Positions 18,721 through 29,422 of a stretch of 64,000 nt of DNA are shown in pieces. The translations under genes were made by a program, and so were the position numbers. The stretch covers positions 310,001 through 374,000 of the forward strand of contig JADJGA010000003.1 of the NCBI GenBank assembly GCA_016708265.1, written 5' to 3'. This stretch comes from Saprospiraceae bacterium (GTDB lineage Bacteria > Bacteroidota > Bacteroidia > Chitinophagales > Saprospiraceae). The notes beneath the pieces are model-generated. The model was not told the DNA's origin. It saw only the letters and a program-made list of their open reading frames with translations, and searched no databases. Within the stretch, counting starts at the first letter, position 1. The number at the start of each line of letters is the position of its first letter.

Positions 18721-20148
18721 ATGAAAATAAAATTCAATGGTGCAGCAAAAATGGTCACAGGTTCTTGTCACCTCGTGACTCTTGATGATGGCTATAAGAT
18801 CCTGCTCGACTGCGGATTGTTTCAGGGAAATGGAAAAAGAGACTGGGATCTTAATAATAAATTTGACTTCAATCCTTCGGATGTCGATGTTGTTATTCTA
18901 TCACATGCTCACATAGATCACAGTGGAAGGCTACCAAAATTGGTAAAAGACGGATATTCAGGACAGATCTTTTGCACCCATGCCACCAGAAGTCTTTGCA
19001 ATATAATGCTGCTTGACAGTGCAAAGATACAGGAACGTGATGTGGAGTTCTATAATAAAAATACTCTTGAGAAAAAAAAGAAAGATAAATTCAAATACAA
19101 AGACCTGACAGTCAGAGAACCTTTATATACAACACCTGACATTCCTCCGGTAATGTCTAAATTTGTTGGTTGCCCTTATGATAGCTGGGTTCAGATCAAT
19201 GATGAACTTGAGGTTTTGTTCAGGGATGCAGGGCACATACTAGGCAGTGCTTCGGTTACACTTAAAATCAAAAAATACGGAAAAGAGACTCTTCTGGGAT
19301 TTACAGGAGACATAGGACGGCCAAACAGGCCTATAATCAAGGACCCTGTACCAATGATGAATGTTGACTACCTGATCACAGAATCGACGTACGGGAACAG
19401 GATACATGAACCGGACCCTGAACAAGCAGAAAATCTGCTTAGGGTGATAAGACATACCTGCATTGATAAAAGGGGCAAGCTTATTATTCCAGCTTTCAGT
19501 GTGGAAAGAACACAGGAAATAATCTATATGCTTGACAAACTTTCAAATTCAGGGAAACTTCCTGAAAGAATTCCGATTTATGTCGATAGTCCGCTGGCGA
19601 TAAACGCCACAATGGTTTTTGCTTCACATCCGGAATGTTTCGACAGTGAGATCCATGAATATATGCTGCTCGATGATAATCCATTTGGATTTAACAACCT
19701 GCATTATACTAAAACTGTTGAAGGTTCAAAACAACTGAATAACATGAAGCAGCCTATGGTCATCATCAGTGCTTCAGGAATGATGAATGCCGGCAGGGTA
19801 AAACATCATTTATTTAATAATATAGAGGACAAAAATGCAACTTTCCTGTTGATCAGCTATTGTGGAGTTCAGACTCCGGGAGCGATTTTAAAATCAGGAG
19901 CTACTGAAATCAAACTTTTCGGAGAAGTAAAAAAAATAAAAGCTGAGATAGTTACAATGGAATCGTTTTCGGGTCATGGAGATAAAAATGAAATGCTGGA
20001 TTTCATTATCAACCAAAAAGATTCAGCAAGGAGAACCTTTATTGTACATGGTGATTATGAAGTGCAGCTTGATTTTAAAAAACTGCTTGAAGACAATGGG
20101 TTTTCAAATATTTATATTCCTGATTTTAACGAGGAAGTGACAATATAA
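18721..20148 (+). CDS. Metallo-beta-lactamase / beta-CASP RNA-processing nuclease
   Basis: 475 residues. The metal-binding HAHIDH motif spans residues 62-67. A later histidine lies in DAGHILGSA and an aspartate in FTGDIGRP. beta-CASP signatures are ESTYGNR (motif A), SFSGHGDK (motif B) and IVHGD (motif C). This is the CPSF73/YbbF-like subgroup (KIKFNGAAKMVTGSCHL N terminus) of zinc-dependent RNA exo/endonucleases, likely cytoplasmic. Bacterial members of this branch are poorly characterised compared with RNase J, so the RNA substrate is not predicted. The gene stands alone. Confidence 0.9.
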   Translation: MKIKFNGAAKMVTGSCHLVTLDDGYKILLDCGLFQGNGKRDWDLNNKFDFNPSDVDVVILSHAHIDHSGRLPKLVKDGYSGQIFCTHATRSLCNIMLLDSAKIQERDVEFYNKNTLEKKKKDKFKYKDLTVREPLYTTPDIPPVMSKFVGCPYDSWVQINDELEVLFRDAGHILGSASVTLKIKKYGKETLLGFTGDIGRPNRPIIKDPVPMMNVDYLITESTYGNRIHEPDPEQAENLLRVIRHTCIDKRGKLIIPAFSVERTQEIIYMLDKLSNSGKLPERIPIYVDSPLAINATMVFASHPECFDSEIHEYMLLDDNPFGFNNLHYTKTVEGSKQLNNMKQPMVIISASGMMNAGRVKHHLFNNIEDKNATFLLISYCGVQTPGAILKSGATEIKLFGEVKKIKAEIVTMESFSGHGDKNEMLDFIINQKDSARRTFIVHGDYEVQLDFKKLLEDNGFSNIYIPDFNEEVTI

Positions 20149-20338
20149 CTTCTATTGAATTGATACCAAGAAAAAATGATATCTGCCAACATCGTTGGAG
20201 ACAATGGGTAACTATGTGACATGTTCACGAATAAAGCTTTATGATTCACTAGTATTAAAATAAAGGACTTATCTGTTTCACTTATATATTTGAATTTTAT
20301 TGGCGACTTTATCATTTTAAAAATAATGATAATTTAAC
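20149..20338. other. Long AT-rich spacer before etfBA (continues to 20497)
   Basis: The whole 349-base interval 20149-20497 carries no reading frame that looks coding. It contains the etfB promoter at 20339-20369 and a second TATATTTG-like box near 20285. I saw no riboswitch-like or strong hairpin structure. Confidence 0.4.
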
Positions 20339-20369
20339 TTGGAGTTTAAAAAATTAATATTTATATTTG
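20339..20369 (+). promoter_or_regulatory. Promoter of etfBA
   Basis: TTG at 20339-20341, a 20-base spacer, and TATATTTG at 20362-20369 fit the Bacteroidota consensus. The etfB ATG is 129 bases further on, implying a long leader. Confidence 0.5.
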
Positions 20370-20497
20370 TGGCTGTATTATTCATTATCCGGGTTTTAAT
20401 TACGGAATGATGGATATTGACTTGTTTATTATAACATAGACTATCAAATCAGATGTTTATGAGAGGTTCATTTCATTAAAACAGTAAAAATATTTTT

Positions 20498-21238
20498 ATG
20501 AATTTATTGGTATGCATAAGCAAAACACCTGACACAACTGCCAGGATCGCATTTAAAAACAACAATACAGCCTTTGATGATGCAGGAGTTCAGTTTATCA
20601 TGAATCCATTCGATGAATTTTACTCACTTGTCAGGGCATTGGAACTTCAGGAACAGTTAGGAGGCACAGTTACTGTTCTGAATGTAGGAGACAGTTCAAA
20701 TGACATAATTATCCGCAAAGCTCTTGCTATCGGAGCACACAAAGCTGTAAGGATAAATGCAGAACCTTCAAGTGCTTATTTCACAGCCAGACAGATAGCA
20801 GAATATGCAAAAGACAAGAATTTCGATATCATATTTTTCGGAAAAGAGACCATTGATTTCAATGGAGGAGAAGTTCAGTCAATGGTAGCTGAATTGCTCG
20901 ATCTGCCTTTTGTACATCTTGCAAGCAACCTTGTTATGGATGGCAAAACCGGTAAACTTAACAGGGATATAGAAGGTGGCATTGAAAAAGTTGAAGTTGA
21001 AATTCCTTTTGTTGTTTCAGCCTCAAAGGGAATGGCTGAACAGAGAATACCAAATATGAAAGGTATCATGATGGCAAAAAGCAAACCTCTTGATGTTATT
21101 CCTCCCTTTGCTGTTGAAGATATGGTTGCAACTGTCAATTATGAGATACCGGTTGACAAATCAGGTATAAAATTGATAGACCCTGAAAATGTAGAAGAAC
21201 TAGTAAAATTACTTCACGAAGAAGCTAAAGTTATTTAA
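20498..21238 (+). CDS. etfB: Electron transfer flavoprotein beta subunit
   Basis: 246 residues. The N terminus MNLLVCISKTPDTTARIAF and the AMP-binding region (VGDSSNDIIIRKALAIGAHKA) are typical of EtfB, as is the SxKGMAEQRIPNMKGIM block near residues 180-195. With EtfA it forms the soluble FAD/AMP heterodimer that takes electrons from acyl-CoA dehydrogenases and passes them to ETF-quinone oxidoreductase. etfA follows after 18 bases in one operon. The absence of bifurcating-ETF signatures cannot be judged reliably by eye. Confidence 0.95.
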   Translation: MNLLVCISKTPDTTARIAFKNNNTAFDDAGVQFIMNPFDEFYSLVRALELQEQLGGTVTVLNVGDSSNDIIIRKALAIGAHKAVRINAEPSSAYFTARQIAEYAKDKNFDIIFFGKETIDFNGGEVQSMVAELLDLPFVHLASNLVMDGKTGKLNRDIEGGIEKVEVEIPFVVSASKGMAEQRIPNMKGIMMAKSKPLDVIPPFAVEDMVATVNYEIPVDKSGIKLIDPENVEELVKLLHEEAKVI

Positions 21239-21256
21239 CCCTAAAAATCTTATGAA

Positions 21257-22216
21257 ATGAATATATTACCAATCATAGATAACAGAAAGAACCTTTTCAA
21301 AAAAGCTGATTTTGAACTTGTTTACTATTCTCATCTTGTAGCTAAAAAATTTGGGGGCAAAGTAAAAGCTGTTGTTATTGGAGCACATTCAGAGGCTGGT
21401 ATATTAGGCAAATACGGAGCAGATGAAGTAATCGGTATAGACTATAATGGCACATTTGACACATCTGTGTTTTCTACTATCATCAAAAAAATATCCGATG
21501 ATTATATTGCAAAACTTATAGTACTTCCCCACACCAGTTCGGGCAAACCATTGATTGGTTCAGTTGCTATAAAGCTGAATGCAGCATCTGTATCGGGTGT
21601 ATTGAATATACCTGAAATGGAAAATAACAGTTTCATTTTTAAAAAAGGTACCTATTCCAGTAAGGCATATTCAAATATTAAGACTTTAAGTGAAAAAGTT
21701 GTGGTTTCACTGATGACAAATTCATTTTCTCCTGTTGAAGTAGGCAGTCCTGTTCCTGTTTCAGCAATTTCAATGGAGTTTGTCTCTCCAAAAGTAAAGG
21801 TAGTAGCTGTAGAAAAGGCAGAAGGCAAGATACCTCTGACTGAATCTGATATTATTGTGTCAGGAGGAAGAGGACTAAGAGGCCCTGAAAACTGGGGAGT
21901 GCTAATCGACCTTGCAGAGGCACTTGGTGCATCAACAGCGTGTTCACGGCCGGTTTCAGATGTCAACTGGAGACCGCACACTGAACATGTCGGACAAACA
22001 GGAATTGTAGTCAGACCAAATCTGTATATTGCACTTGGTATTTCCGGTGCAATCCAGCATCTTGCAGGAGTCAATAACTCAAAAACAATAGTAGTAATAA
22101 ACAAGGACCCAGAAGCACCTTTTTTCAAGGCAGCAGATTATGGAATTATCGGTGATCTTTTTGAAGTAGTTCCAAAACTTACAGAAGCTATAAAACGCTT
22201 TAAAGGGGGCAACTAA
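21257..22216 (+). CDS. etfA: Electron transfer flavoprotein alpha subunit
   Basis: 319 residues. The C-terminal FAD domain carries the family signature: GGRGL near residue 202, DLAEALGASTACSRPVSD, GQTGIVVRPNLYIALGISGAIQH and NKDPEAPFFKAADYGIIGDL. It binds FAD and partners with the EtfB product encoded just upstream. An ATG at 21252 is followed by an immediate stop, so the start is ATG 21257. Confidence 0.96.
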   Translation: MNILPIIDNRKNLFKKADFELVYYSHLVAKKFGGKVKAVVIGAHSEAGILGKYGADEVIGIDYNGTFDTSVFSTIIKKISDDYIAKLIVLPHTSSGKPLIGSVAIKLNAASVSGVLNIPEMENNSFIFKKGTYSSKAYSNIKTLSEKVVVSLMTNSFSPVEVGSPVPVSAISMEFVSPKVKVVAVEKAEGKIPLTESDIIVSGGRGLRGPENWGVLIDLAEALGASTACSRPVSDVNWRPHTEHVGQTGIVVRPNLYIALGISGAIQHLAGVNNSKTIVVINKDPEAPFFKAADYGIIGDLFEVVPKLTEAIKRFKGGN

Positions 22217-22286
22217 TTATATTATTATTTGTTTATTTTAATGTTTAAGTTATTTTTTACAATGTATTATATAAATACTCATTCAG

Positions 22287-22696
22287 TTGGAATCATACGA
22301 TAATATTTTTGACTTTGATGAAGACGGACTTCTTGAATTGAAAAGGAAATTTCCGTTTTCATGTGTGCCTGATCTCGCAATCAATGAAAAAGCTTATCAG
22401 GCCAATGGAAATATTTCAGTTGTCAAAATGCTTGAATTAATAAATAAAACAAATAATTCTGGATTGGCATTAGCCTCAATTGTAAGCTTGATAAATGAAA
22501 ACAGAAAACAGGAGGTGGTAGAACTACTGAAGTACCTGAAATTCCGGGTAATGAAACTGATGAAGATAACATTACAGAGTATTTGAATGAGGGCATTGCC
22601 ACTGAACAACTTGCAAAAGTATATCTCCAGCAGGGACTAAAAAAAGAAGCAATTGAAATCTATAAGAAAATAAGTTTGCAGAATAAAAAAAAGTGA
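22287..22696 (+). CDS. TPR-like protein upstream of secG, frameshifted
   Basis: Frame one (22287-22586) encodes LLELKRKFPFSCVPDLAIN and helical text. A second frame open from 22499 to the TGA at 22694 encodes an acidic linker (EVPEIPGNETDED) and a TPR-like end, LNEGIATEQLAKVYLQQG. Adding one A to the A4 run at 22505-22508 joins them into about 136 residues. In other Bacteroidota a TPR protein commonly sits between lptE and secG, which supports this reading. The only available start is TTG 22287, so the N terminus may also be damaged or mis-sequenced. Function is unknown; the TPR suggests protein-protein contact. Confidence 0.55.
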
Positions 22697-22704
22697 TACA
22701 TTTG
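22675..22704 (+). promoter_or_regulatory. Promoter of secG, inside the end of the TPR gene
   Basis: TTTG at 22675-22678, an 18-base spacer, and TACATTTG at 22697-22704. The -33 element lies within the last codons of the TPR gene and the -7 element directly after its stop. secG begins 34 bases later. Confidence 0.6.
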
Positions 22705-22738
22705 CAAAATTTTAGAAAATCAATATAAAATTAATTAA

Positions 22739-23014
22739 ATGACAACGTTTTTATCTATATTAATAGCCCTGGACAGCCTTATGCTGATATTGGTTATTTT
22801 AATTCAGAAACCAAAAGGTGGTGGAATTGACAGTACTTTTGGTGGTTTAGGTGCAAATCAGATGCTGGGAGCAGCGAAATCAGTTGATTTTGTTGAAAGG
22901 CTAACCTGGATACTGGCAGCCATACTTATCATATTAAGCATTATCACTGCAATATACGTCGGCAGTGTTGGATTGGAAGCACCTACAGATATACCTCTGA
23001 AATCCGCAGGATAA
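22739..23014 (+). CDS. secG: Preprotein translocase subunit SecG
   Basis: 91 residues with two membrane helices (about 4-22 and 55-76) separated by the SecG loop PKGGGIDSTFGGLGANQMLG. SecG assists SecYE in Sec-dependent export at the inner membrane. It has its own promoter and a strong terminator, so it is transcribed alone or together with the TPR gene. Confidence 0.93.
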   Translation: MTTFLSILIALDSLMLILVILIQKPKGGGIDSTFGGLGANQMLGAAKSVDFVERLTWILAAILIILSIITAIYVGSVGLEAPTDIPLKSAG

Positions 23015-23041
23015 AATATCAATTAACACTTTATAATCCTC

Positions 23042-23081
23042 AAATAGCTTTAAGTTACAAAACTTAAAGCTATTTTTTTTT
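23042..23081 (+). terminator. Rho-independent terminator of secG
   Basis: A perfect 15-bp stem (23042-23056 with 23061-23075), loop ACAA, followed by a run of T. It lies 27 bases past the secG stop. Confidence 0.9.
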
Positions 23082-23305
23082 GTTCTCAAATCTAAAAAAA
23101 TGTTTTAGCTTCAAATAAAACCTATACCTGCCTGCATCAGACCCACTTTATATCAAAATAAATTTACTTTACAATATAAATAATTACTACAATTATTTAT
23201 ATTATTAGATTTTATAATATACATCTTATTCATTTACTATATTTAAAACATTACAAAAATTGGCACAATAATTGTATTATAATTAATTGTAATATATAAA
23301 TTTAA

Positions 23306-26300
23306 ATGATCAAAGTTTATACAATTAAAAATCAAGCAATTATGAAATGTGTTAGTTTTTTTGAAATTGGAAAAGAAAGGGAAAAACCCAATTTTTTCTT
23401 TGAAACAGAAGGTGTAGTGAAATTATTTTTAATTTTTTTCTTATCATTTTTTGTTTCTTTACAAGTAAAGTCTCAATTAACTGTTACTCTTGGCAATGAT
23501 CTTGCTATATGCGAGGGAACAAAATTGAAACTTTCGGATCTCAGCCCCGTAATTACGGGTACAGCATCAAGCAGGTGGTGGACTACTTCCGGTGACGGAA
23601 CTTTCAGTCCAACATACACTTTTCCTGCTGCTGTGAATTATACCCCCGGAGCTAATGATATAGCTAACGGGTATTTTACTATTACATTGACAGCAAGGCT
23701 TTCAGAACCTGCAGGACCTACATTTTCTGATCAGGTCAAAGTTTTCATTCAGGAGATGAATTATTTGCTTGCAATGATAATGTGATTATCCCGCTCAATT
23801 TTTATTGTGAATTCAAGGTTACACCTCCTATGGTACTGGAAGGTGAAAACGAAAATGAACCATTCAATTTATACGACCTTGAGATATTCGACCAGCATGG
23901 CGATATAATTCCAAATGACATACTTACAAGTGATCATATAGGAAAATTATTGAATTATACTATTACACATAAGTGCACGTGGAATGCTTGCAGCGGTACC
24001 ATATTGGTGAAGGACAATTTCCACCCGGTGATGAAATGTAAAACGGACACTATCACCTGTAAAGAGAGAAACTACACCTGAATATATCGGTTTCCCTATT
24101 GATCCCATAGTTTTGATATTGATACCCTTTACAAGACTGGTCCTAAAAAATATATCGTAAAAGGCTGGGATTACTGCAGTGATGTAACATTGACATACAC
24201 TGACAGTCTCACAACATATGACTGCTCACAAAACAACTTATATGAAGAATTGGTTGTCAGGTACTGGAAAGCTGTTGATGGAAGCAATAACACCAGCAAA
24301 TGCCGTGACACTATAAGAGTAAAAAGGATAGGTATTGAAGAGGTCTTACTTCCACCAAGCTGGAATAATATAGATACGGTAGCTCTCCAATGCGACGGAG
24401 AATGGCTACTTACTGCTTTGCCAGACGGAAGTCCATCACCTGAATACACAGGCGAACCAGAAATTTATTCCTGCAATCAGTTTGACTTCACATATAGTGA
24501 TAAAAATTCCCAGGATGTGGAAATTCCTTCGATGTCGTAAGGGATTGGACAATTGTTGACTGGTGCACAAATCAGATCATACAACATACTCAGGTCATTA
24601 AAATAATGGATACGTTTCCACCGGAAATTATCTGTTTAGGGGATACCATTACGATAGGTGCTGATCCTTATGAATGCAGTTCACAAAGATTTGAATTGCC
24701 AATACCTGAGATCATTGATAATTGTTCGGGAGTAAACATATTTGTAAATGTATTCAATGCAGTTACTAATGCAGAAATGCCCGTTCAAAAAGTTGGAACA
24801 AAATTCTTCATTCAGAAATTGCCTTTGAAACTCTTCAAAGTGGTAATTACTGCAGTTGACAAATGCAACAACAAAAGCAAATGTACATATTATATTAAAG
24901 CAATTGATGACAAGAATCCGTATGTGGTCTGTGATCAGCATACAAAAGTAAGCATTGGGTCTAATGGAATAGCAAGACTTAATGCGGAAAGTGTTGATGA
25001 CGGATCTTTTGACAACTGTGGAATCAAAGATATGCTTATAAAGAAAATGACAGACGGATGCGGAAATCCTCAATACCTGAATTTTTGGCCCTCATGTTGA
25101 CTTCTGTTGTTCAGAAGTAAACAAAACATTGATGGTGGTTTTGAAAGTGACCGATAATTCTGGCAATTCAAATTCATGTATGGTAGAAGTTGAAGTTGAA
25201 GATAAATTGCCACCTCAGATCATTTGTCCTCCGGATTTGACTGTTAGCTGTGATTTTCTACTATGATCCAAATGACATGAACAGATATTTTGGAAAAGTT
25301 GTAACTAACGAAAATGACAGAAAAGATATCATTATCTATGATCAGTACAACAATGGATTAGTTGGCAAAGACGGATATACTTTTGACAATTGTAATGTAA
25401 CTGTGACATCATCTGTGGAAAACAACCTCAACAACTGTAATGTAGGAAAATTGATCAGGACATTCACGGCAAAAGATGATGGAGGCAGGACAAACCAGTG
25501 TAGTCAGACTATTACAATACTCAATCCACTACCGTTCAATTATTATGGTACTGATATCATCTGGCCTAAAGATACTACATTCTACGGATGTTCAAATATA
25601 CAGGCTGATACTTCATTGACCGGAGCTCCAAAAGTTAAGGACAATATGTGTAGCATGGTAGCTATAAGATATGACGACCAGGTATTTAATGTGCAAAATG
25701 GAGCATGTGAAAAGATTGTGAGGACATGGACGATCAGAGACTGGTGTCAATCAAATGAATATGTGTGGACACATGAACAATTTATAATGTTATTCAATAA
25801 TAATGCTCCTGTGTTCACAAGTGATTGCAATAACAGGGAAATCTGTGTTTACGGACAGTGTGATGGCCTGGTTGAATTATCAGCCTCAGCAACTGATGAC
25901 TGTACCCCGCAGGAAAAACTACAATGGGCATGGAAACTCGATTTAAATAAAGATGGTGTTTTTGATCTTTTCGGACAAGGCAACAATTTCTCAAAAACTA
26001 TGACTCAAGGCACCTATACTATTTCCTGGGTTGTTGAAGACAAATGCGGAAACAAGAGTTTCTGTACCTATGATTTTAAAGTAAAAGAATGCAAAAAACC
26101 AACACCTCTATGTATTTCTGATCTTACTACAGTGGTCATGAATCAGGCAGGAATGGTTACAGTAAAAGCAAAGAGTTTCAATCGCGGAAGCTATGATAAC
26201 TGTACAAAATCAAATTATGGTACATGCGGATGTCTTACTGATCTGAAATTCTCATTTTCACAAAATGTCAATGACACTACATTTACGATAACATGCGCAG

Positions 26301-27658
26301 ATATTCCCGGAGGAGTTTCAAAGACATTCACATTGCAGATGTGGGTTACGGATGAAGCAGGCAATCAGGATTATTGCACAGTAGTATTGCAGGTTCAGGA
26401 CAATAACGGAGTTTGTCCTGATGGGCTAACACCATCAGTTTCTGGTTTAACATCAAAATGGTCTGATAATAGTCCTGTAGCAGGAATCAACCTAAAATTG
26501 CAGCAAATTAACGCTGAATTTAGTAAAAACACATCTACTCAGTCAAATGGAAAATATAATTTTGACAATCTGGGAGAAGGAGCATCTTACTCAATAAAGC
26601 CACTAGATAATGCTTCAACATGTATGGCAGGGGTAAGTACTGCTGACCTTGTTAAGATACAGAAACACATACTTGGTGTTAAAAAATTTGATACTCCTTT
26701 CAACTATATTGCTGCGGATGCAAATAATAGCCAGTCGATCAGTGCTGCCGATATTCTTGAGATCAGAAAACTGATACTTGGTATTTCTCAGACTCTGCCA
26801 AATAACCGTTGTTGGGTTTATGTTGATTCAAAACAATTACCTGACATAATGAATCCATATAATTATAGCGATAAAATCCAGTATAACAACCTTAACGGAA
26901 GTAAAAGCGATGGAAACTTCAAGGTAGTTAAAATGGGTGATGTAAATGATTCATATCTGACAGTGAATGGAATGGCACCAAGAAATACTGAGACGGTGGA
27001 TGTTTATACAGTAAATACTGAACTTACAAAAGGAATGGAATATGAAATTCCGGTTTATGTAAATCATGAAAATGGAATCGAAGGAATTCAGTTTACTATT
27101 AAATACAATCCGGAAAATCTGATATTCTCAGGTTATGAAAATTCTCAGATCGATCCTGTTGAAAGCAATTTTGGTTATCAAAACATGAATAATGGCTATA
27201 TTACTTTTAGCTGGAATACTTTTTCAGATAAGCTCTTTGACAACAACACACCTGCTTTCTACTTGAAATTCAGAGCATTGAACAATTCAGTAACTTATGG
27301 AAACCTGATGATAAACAGTGATTTAACTACAGCGCTTTCTGTTATTGATGAAGAGGAGATACCACTGACTTTCAGATTTGAGAATAGTACGACAAATGAA
27401 TTGGTTGTTTATCAAAACAATCCTAATCCATTCACAGATGAAACAACTATCACTTTCAACATGCCACAAGATGGGGCTGCTGAACTAAAAGTGATTGATG
27501 CAACAGGTAAATTACTCTTTACTCAAAATCAGAAATATTCAAAAGGTTTGAATCATATAACATTACAAAAATCTGACATGAATTCGAGAGGAGTACTTTA
27601 TTACAGCATTAAAGTTGAAAATGACATTATTACAAAAAAGATGATACTGATCGATTAG
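23306..27658 (+). CDS. Large T9SS-secreted protein with dockerin, cohesin-like and type A sorting domains, six frameshifts
   Basis: The coding text runs through several frames: 23306-23785, 23782-24081, a short piece to about 24115, 24115-24540, 24515-25100, 25090-25255 and 25250-27658. Indels at about 23745, 24070, 24113, 24522, 25082 and 25247 restore one protein of about 1451 residues; the net correction is a multiple of three. The parts are a signal segment (ends VSLQVKSQ), repeated HYR/Ig-like adhesive domains (IVDWCTN, ATDDCTP, DKCGN motifs), a carboxypeptidase-regulatory-like segment, a dockerin type I pair of helices (STADLVKIQKHILGV and SAADILEIRKLILGI), a cohesin-like domain, and a C-terminal T9SS type A sorting domain (NNPNPFTDETTI to KKMILID). 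It is likely extracellular or surface-bound. The start could be ATG 23342. Confidence 0.8.
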
Positions 27659-27707
27659 ATCAACAAGATTTTCAAAATAAACTAAGCATTTTGTAATTCG
27701 ATTTTAG

Positions 27708-27738
27708 AACTGTCCCGCATCAGCCGGGACAGTTTTTT
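27708..27738 (+). terminator. Terminator between convergent genes
   Basis: A 10-bp perfect stem AACTGTCCCG/CGGGACAGTT (27708-27717 and 27725-27734) followed by TTTTTT. It lies 50 bases past the adhesin stop and ends directly at the stop of the convergent peptidase gene. Confidence 0.88.
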
Positions 27739-29208
27739 CTATTTTAAAATTTCCAGAGCGTTAATGGTATTCTTCAGGTTTTCCATCATGATTTCTGAAA
27801 CATAGTTATTGAGATACTCCTGTGCAGAATTTCTATTTACACTATAAAGTGAAAGAAAAGTCTCTTCAAACAAAGCCTGGTTTTTCAACAGATTTTTTTC
27901 AGTTTTGGCTTTATAGTATTGCATAAACCCGTGCAATTCCCTGTAATTCTTATCACTTGCATCTGTCAATCCTATATATTGCCAGAACGCACTTTGCTTC
28001 ATAATATCCTTTCTGTCAATATCGGCAAAATGATCTTTAAGGGCTTTTTCATGTTCTCCATGAGTAAAGCTTGCCGGTATTCTGCTCACACCGAAATATA
28101 ACGGCAAATAAGGCTGTATACAAGGTCTTTTCATCGCAATCCAAAGAACATATCCAATCTCAGCGGGAAGATCCCTGCGAAGCTGGGCTACAAAGCCATA
28201 TTGATTGCCCGATGAACATATTGTATTTAACTCAAAATGATGAGGATCATTCAGAATATCTTCTTCCTCCCTCATTTGAGTGTTCTCGAAATGATTGGCA
28301 AGAATCATCATCAGCTTCTCCTTTGAAACTTTACCTAATGGCTTAAAAGAAAATGGCAGATTATCAGTCAGTTTGTACTGTTTCTCTGATAAAAAATTTA
28401 TTGCAGCCAGCTGCCTGGGTTTATTACCGTCAGAATCAAGAGAATTTTCCTTAGCATATGCATGTTTGAAACTGAATTTTTTACCTGAATCAGGATCATA
28501 CCATCCCCTTTTTACAGCATACTCAATAATATCACTGCTTCCGAGAAAATTGCTTGTATCCTTCAGGTCTATTTCTCCGATTGTATAGCAATTTGAGATA
28601 ACCGCCACATGATCAGCCGGAATTCTTTTAGCTACCCAATGCTTTCCATTCACAACTGCCATCATCCAGGTCTCATCAGGATCTGCTATGCAATATGTCC
28701 TTCCTGAAGCATTATATCCATATTTTTCTACAAGGCTGGCACCAATTTTCACTGCATTCTTAGCAGACATAGCTCTTTCTGTCATAATACGCCTCAAATA
28801 ATAGCCAATGCCTCCATCAACCAGTTCAGGTTTATCTTCCCGGGAAAGACACTGATCAGAAGCAATTGTGACACCCCACTCATTCATATAACTGTCAGAA
28901 AACTGTAGCTGAGGCATATCGATCCAAAGAAATGAATAAGTCCTGCTTACCTGTTCTATTTTTGCTTCTGTATCTGTATTTATAAGCTGATTCTTATCGC
29001 GATCAATACCCGGAACCTTATAAAAATTGAAAACATACTCTCCATAATCATCTTCATTATGTGCAAGCATAACAGAATTGTCAGTTGTTGCAGATTTGCC
29101 TGCAATAATTGAATAACAATCAATTTCAGAATTGATTTGCGAATACAGCGGACCAATAATAAGAATAAAAAGTGCAAAAATGAATTGGTTTTTTAAGATT
29201 TTAAACAT
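27739..29208 (-). CDS. C69-family dipeptidase
   Basis: 489 residues. A signal peptide (ending PLYSQ) and short propeptide precede Cys31 in INSEIDCYSIIAGKSATTDNSV. In C69 enzymes this cysteine becomes the N-terminal nucleophile after autoprocessing. AHNEDD follows, and YCIADPDETWMM lies near residue 170, both family-typical. It probably cleaves dipeptides in the periplasm or outside the cell. The gene stands alone and converges on the adhesin gene. Confidence 0.88.
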   Translation of the reverse strand: MFKILKNQFIFALFILIIGPLYSQINSEIDCYSIIAGKSATTDNSVMLAHNEDDYGEYVFNFYKVPGIDRDKNQLINTDTEAKIEQVSRTYSFLWIDMPQLQFSDSYMNEWGVTIASDQCLSREDKPELVDGGIGYYLRRIMTERAMSAKNAVKIGASLVEKYGYNASGRTYCIADPDETWMMAVVNGKHWVAKRIPADHVAVISNCYTIGEIDLKDTSNFLGSSDIIEYAVKRGWYDPDSGKKFSFKHAYAKENSLDSDGNKPRQLAAINFLSEKQYKLTDNLPFSFKPLGKVSKEKLMMILANHFENTQMREEEDILNDPHHFELNTICSSGNQYGFVAQLRRDLPAEIGYVLWIAMKRPCIQPYLPLYFGVSRIPASFTHGEHEKALKDHFADIDRKDIMKQSAFWQYIGLTDASDKNYRELHGFMQYYKAKTEKNLLKNQALFEETFLSLYSVNRNSAQEYLNNYVSEIMMENLKNTINALEILK

Positions 29209-29422
29209 ATAATTTCTTTATATTATTAATAAAATATTGTTGAAAAAACTGAAATTGAGGCAAATGTAAAATAATTTGATTTCAATTAATAATTATTACT
29301 CAATTTTCAGGATAATATGTGCTTTATCCTGACAATAAACTATTCATCAAAATAAACAATCCAAATTTCAACTTAATAAATCAGGGCTTGTTATTATGTA
29401 TTAAAGAAATAAAGCTTTTATA

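Noticed and set aside
21652..22128. A 158-codon minus-strand frame opposite etfA
   Set aside because: It is a shadow of a strongly conserved etfA coding region with no promoter or family resemblance.
25250..27658. Separate gene starting at 25250
   Set aside because: The preceding frame reads directly into it after removal of one T (SCDFYYDPNDMN), so it is the continuation of the adhesin.
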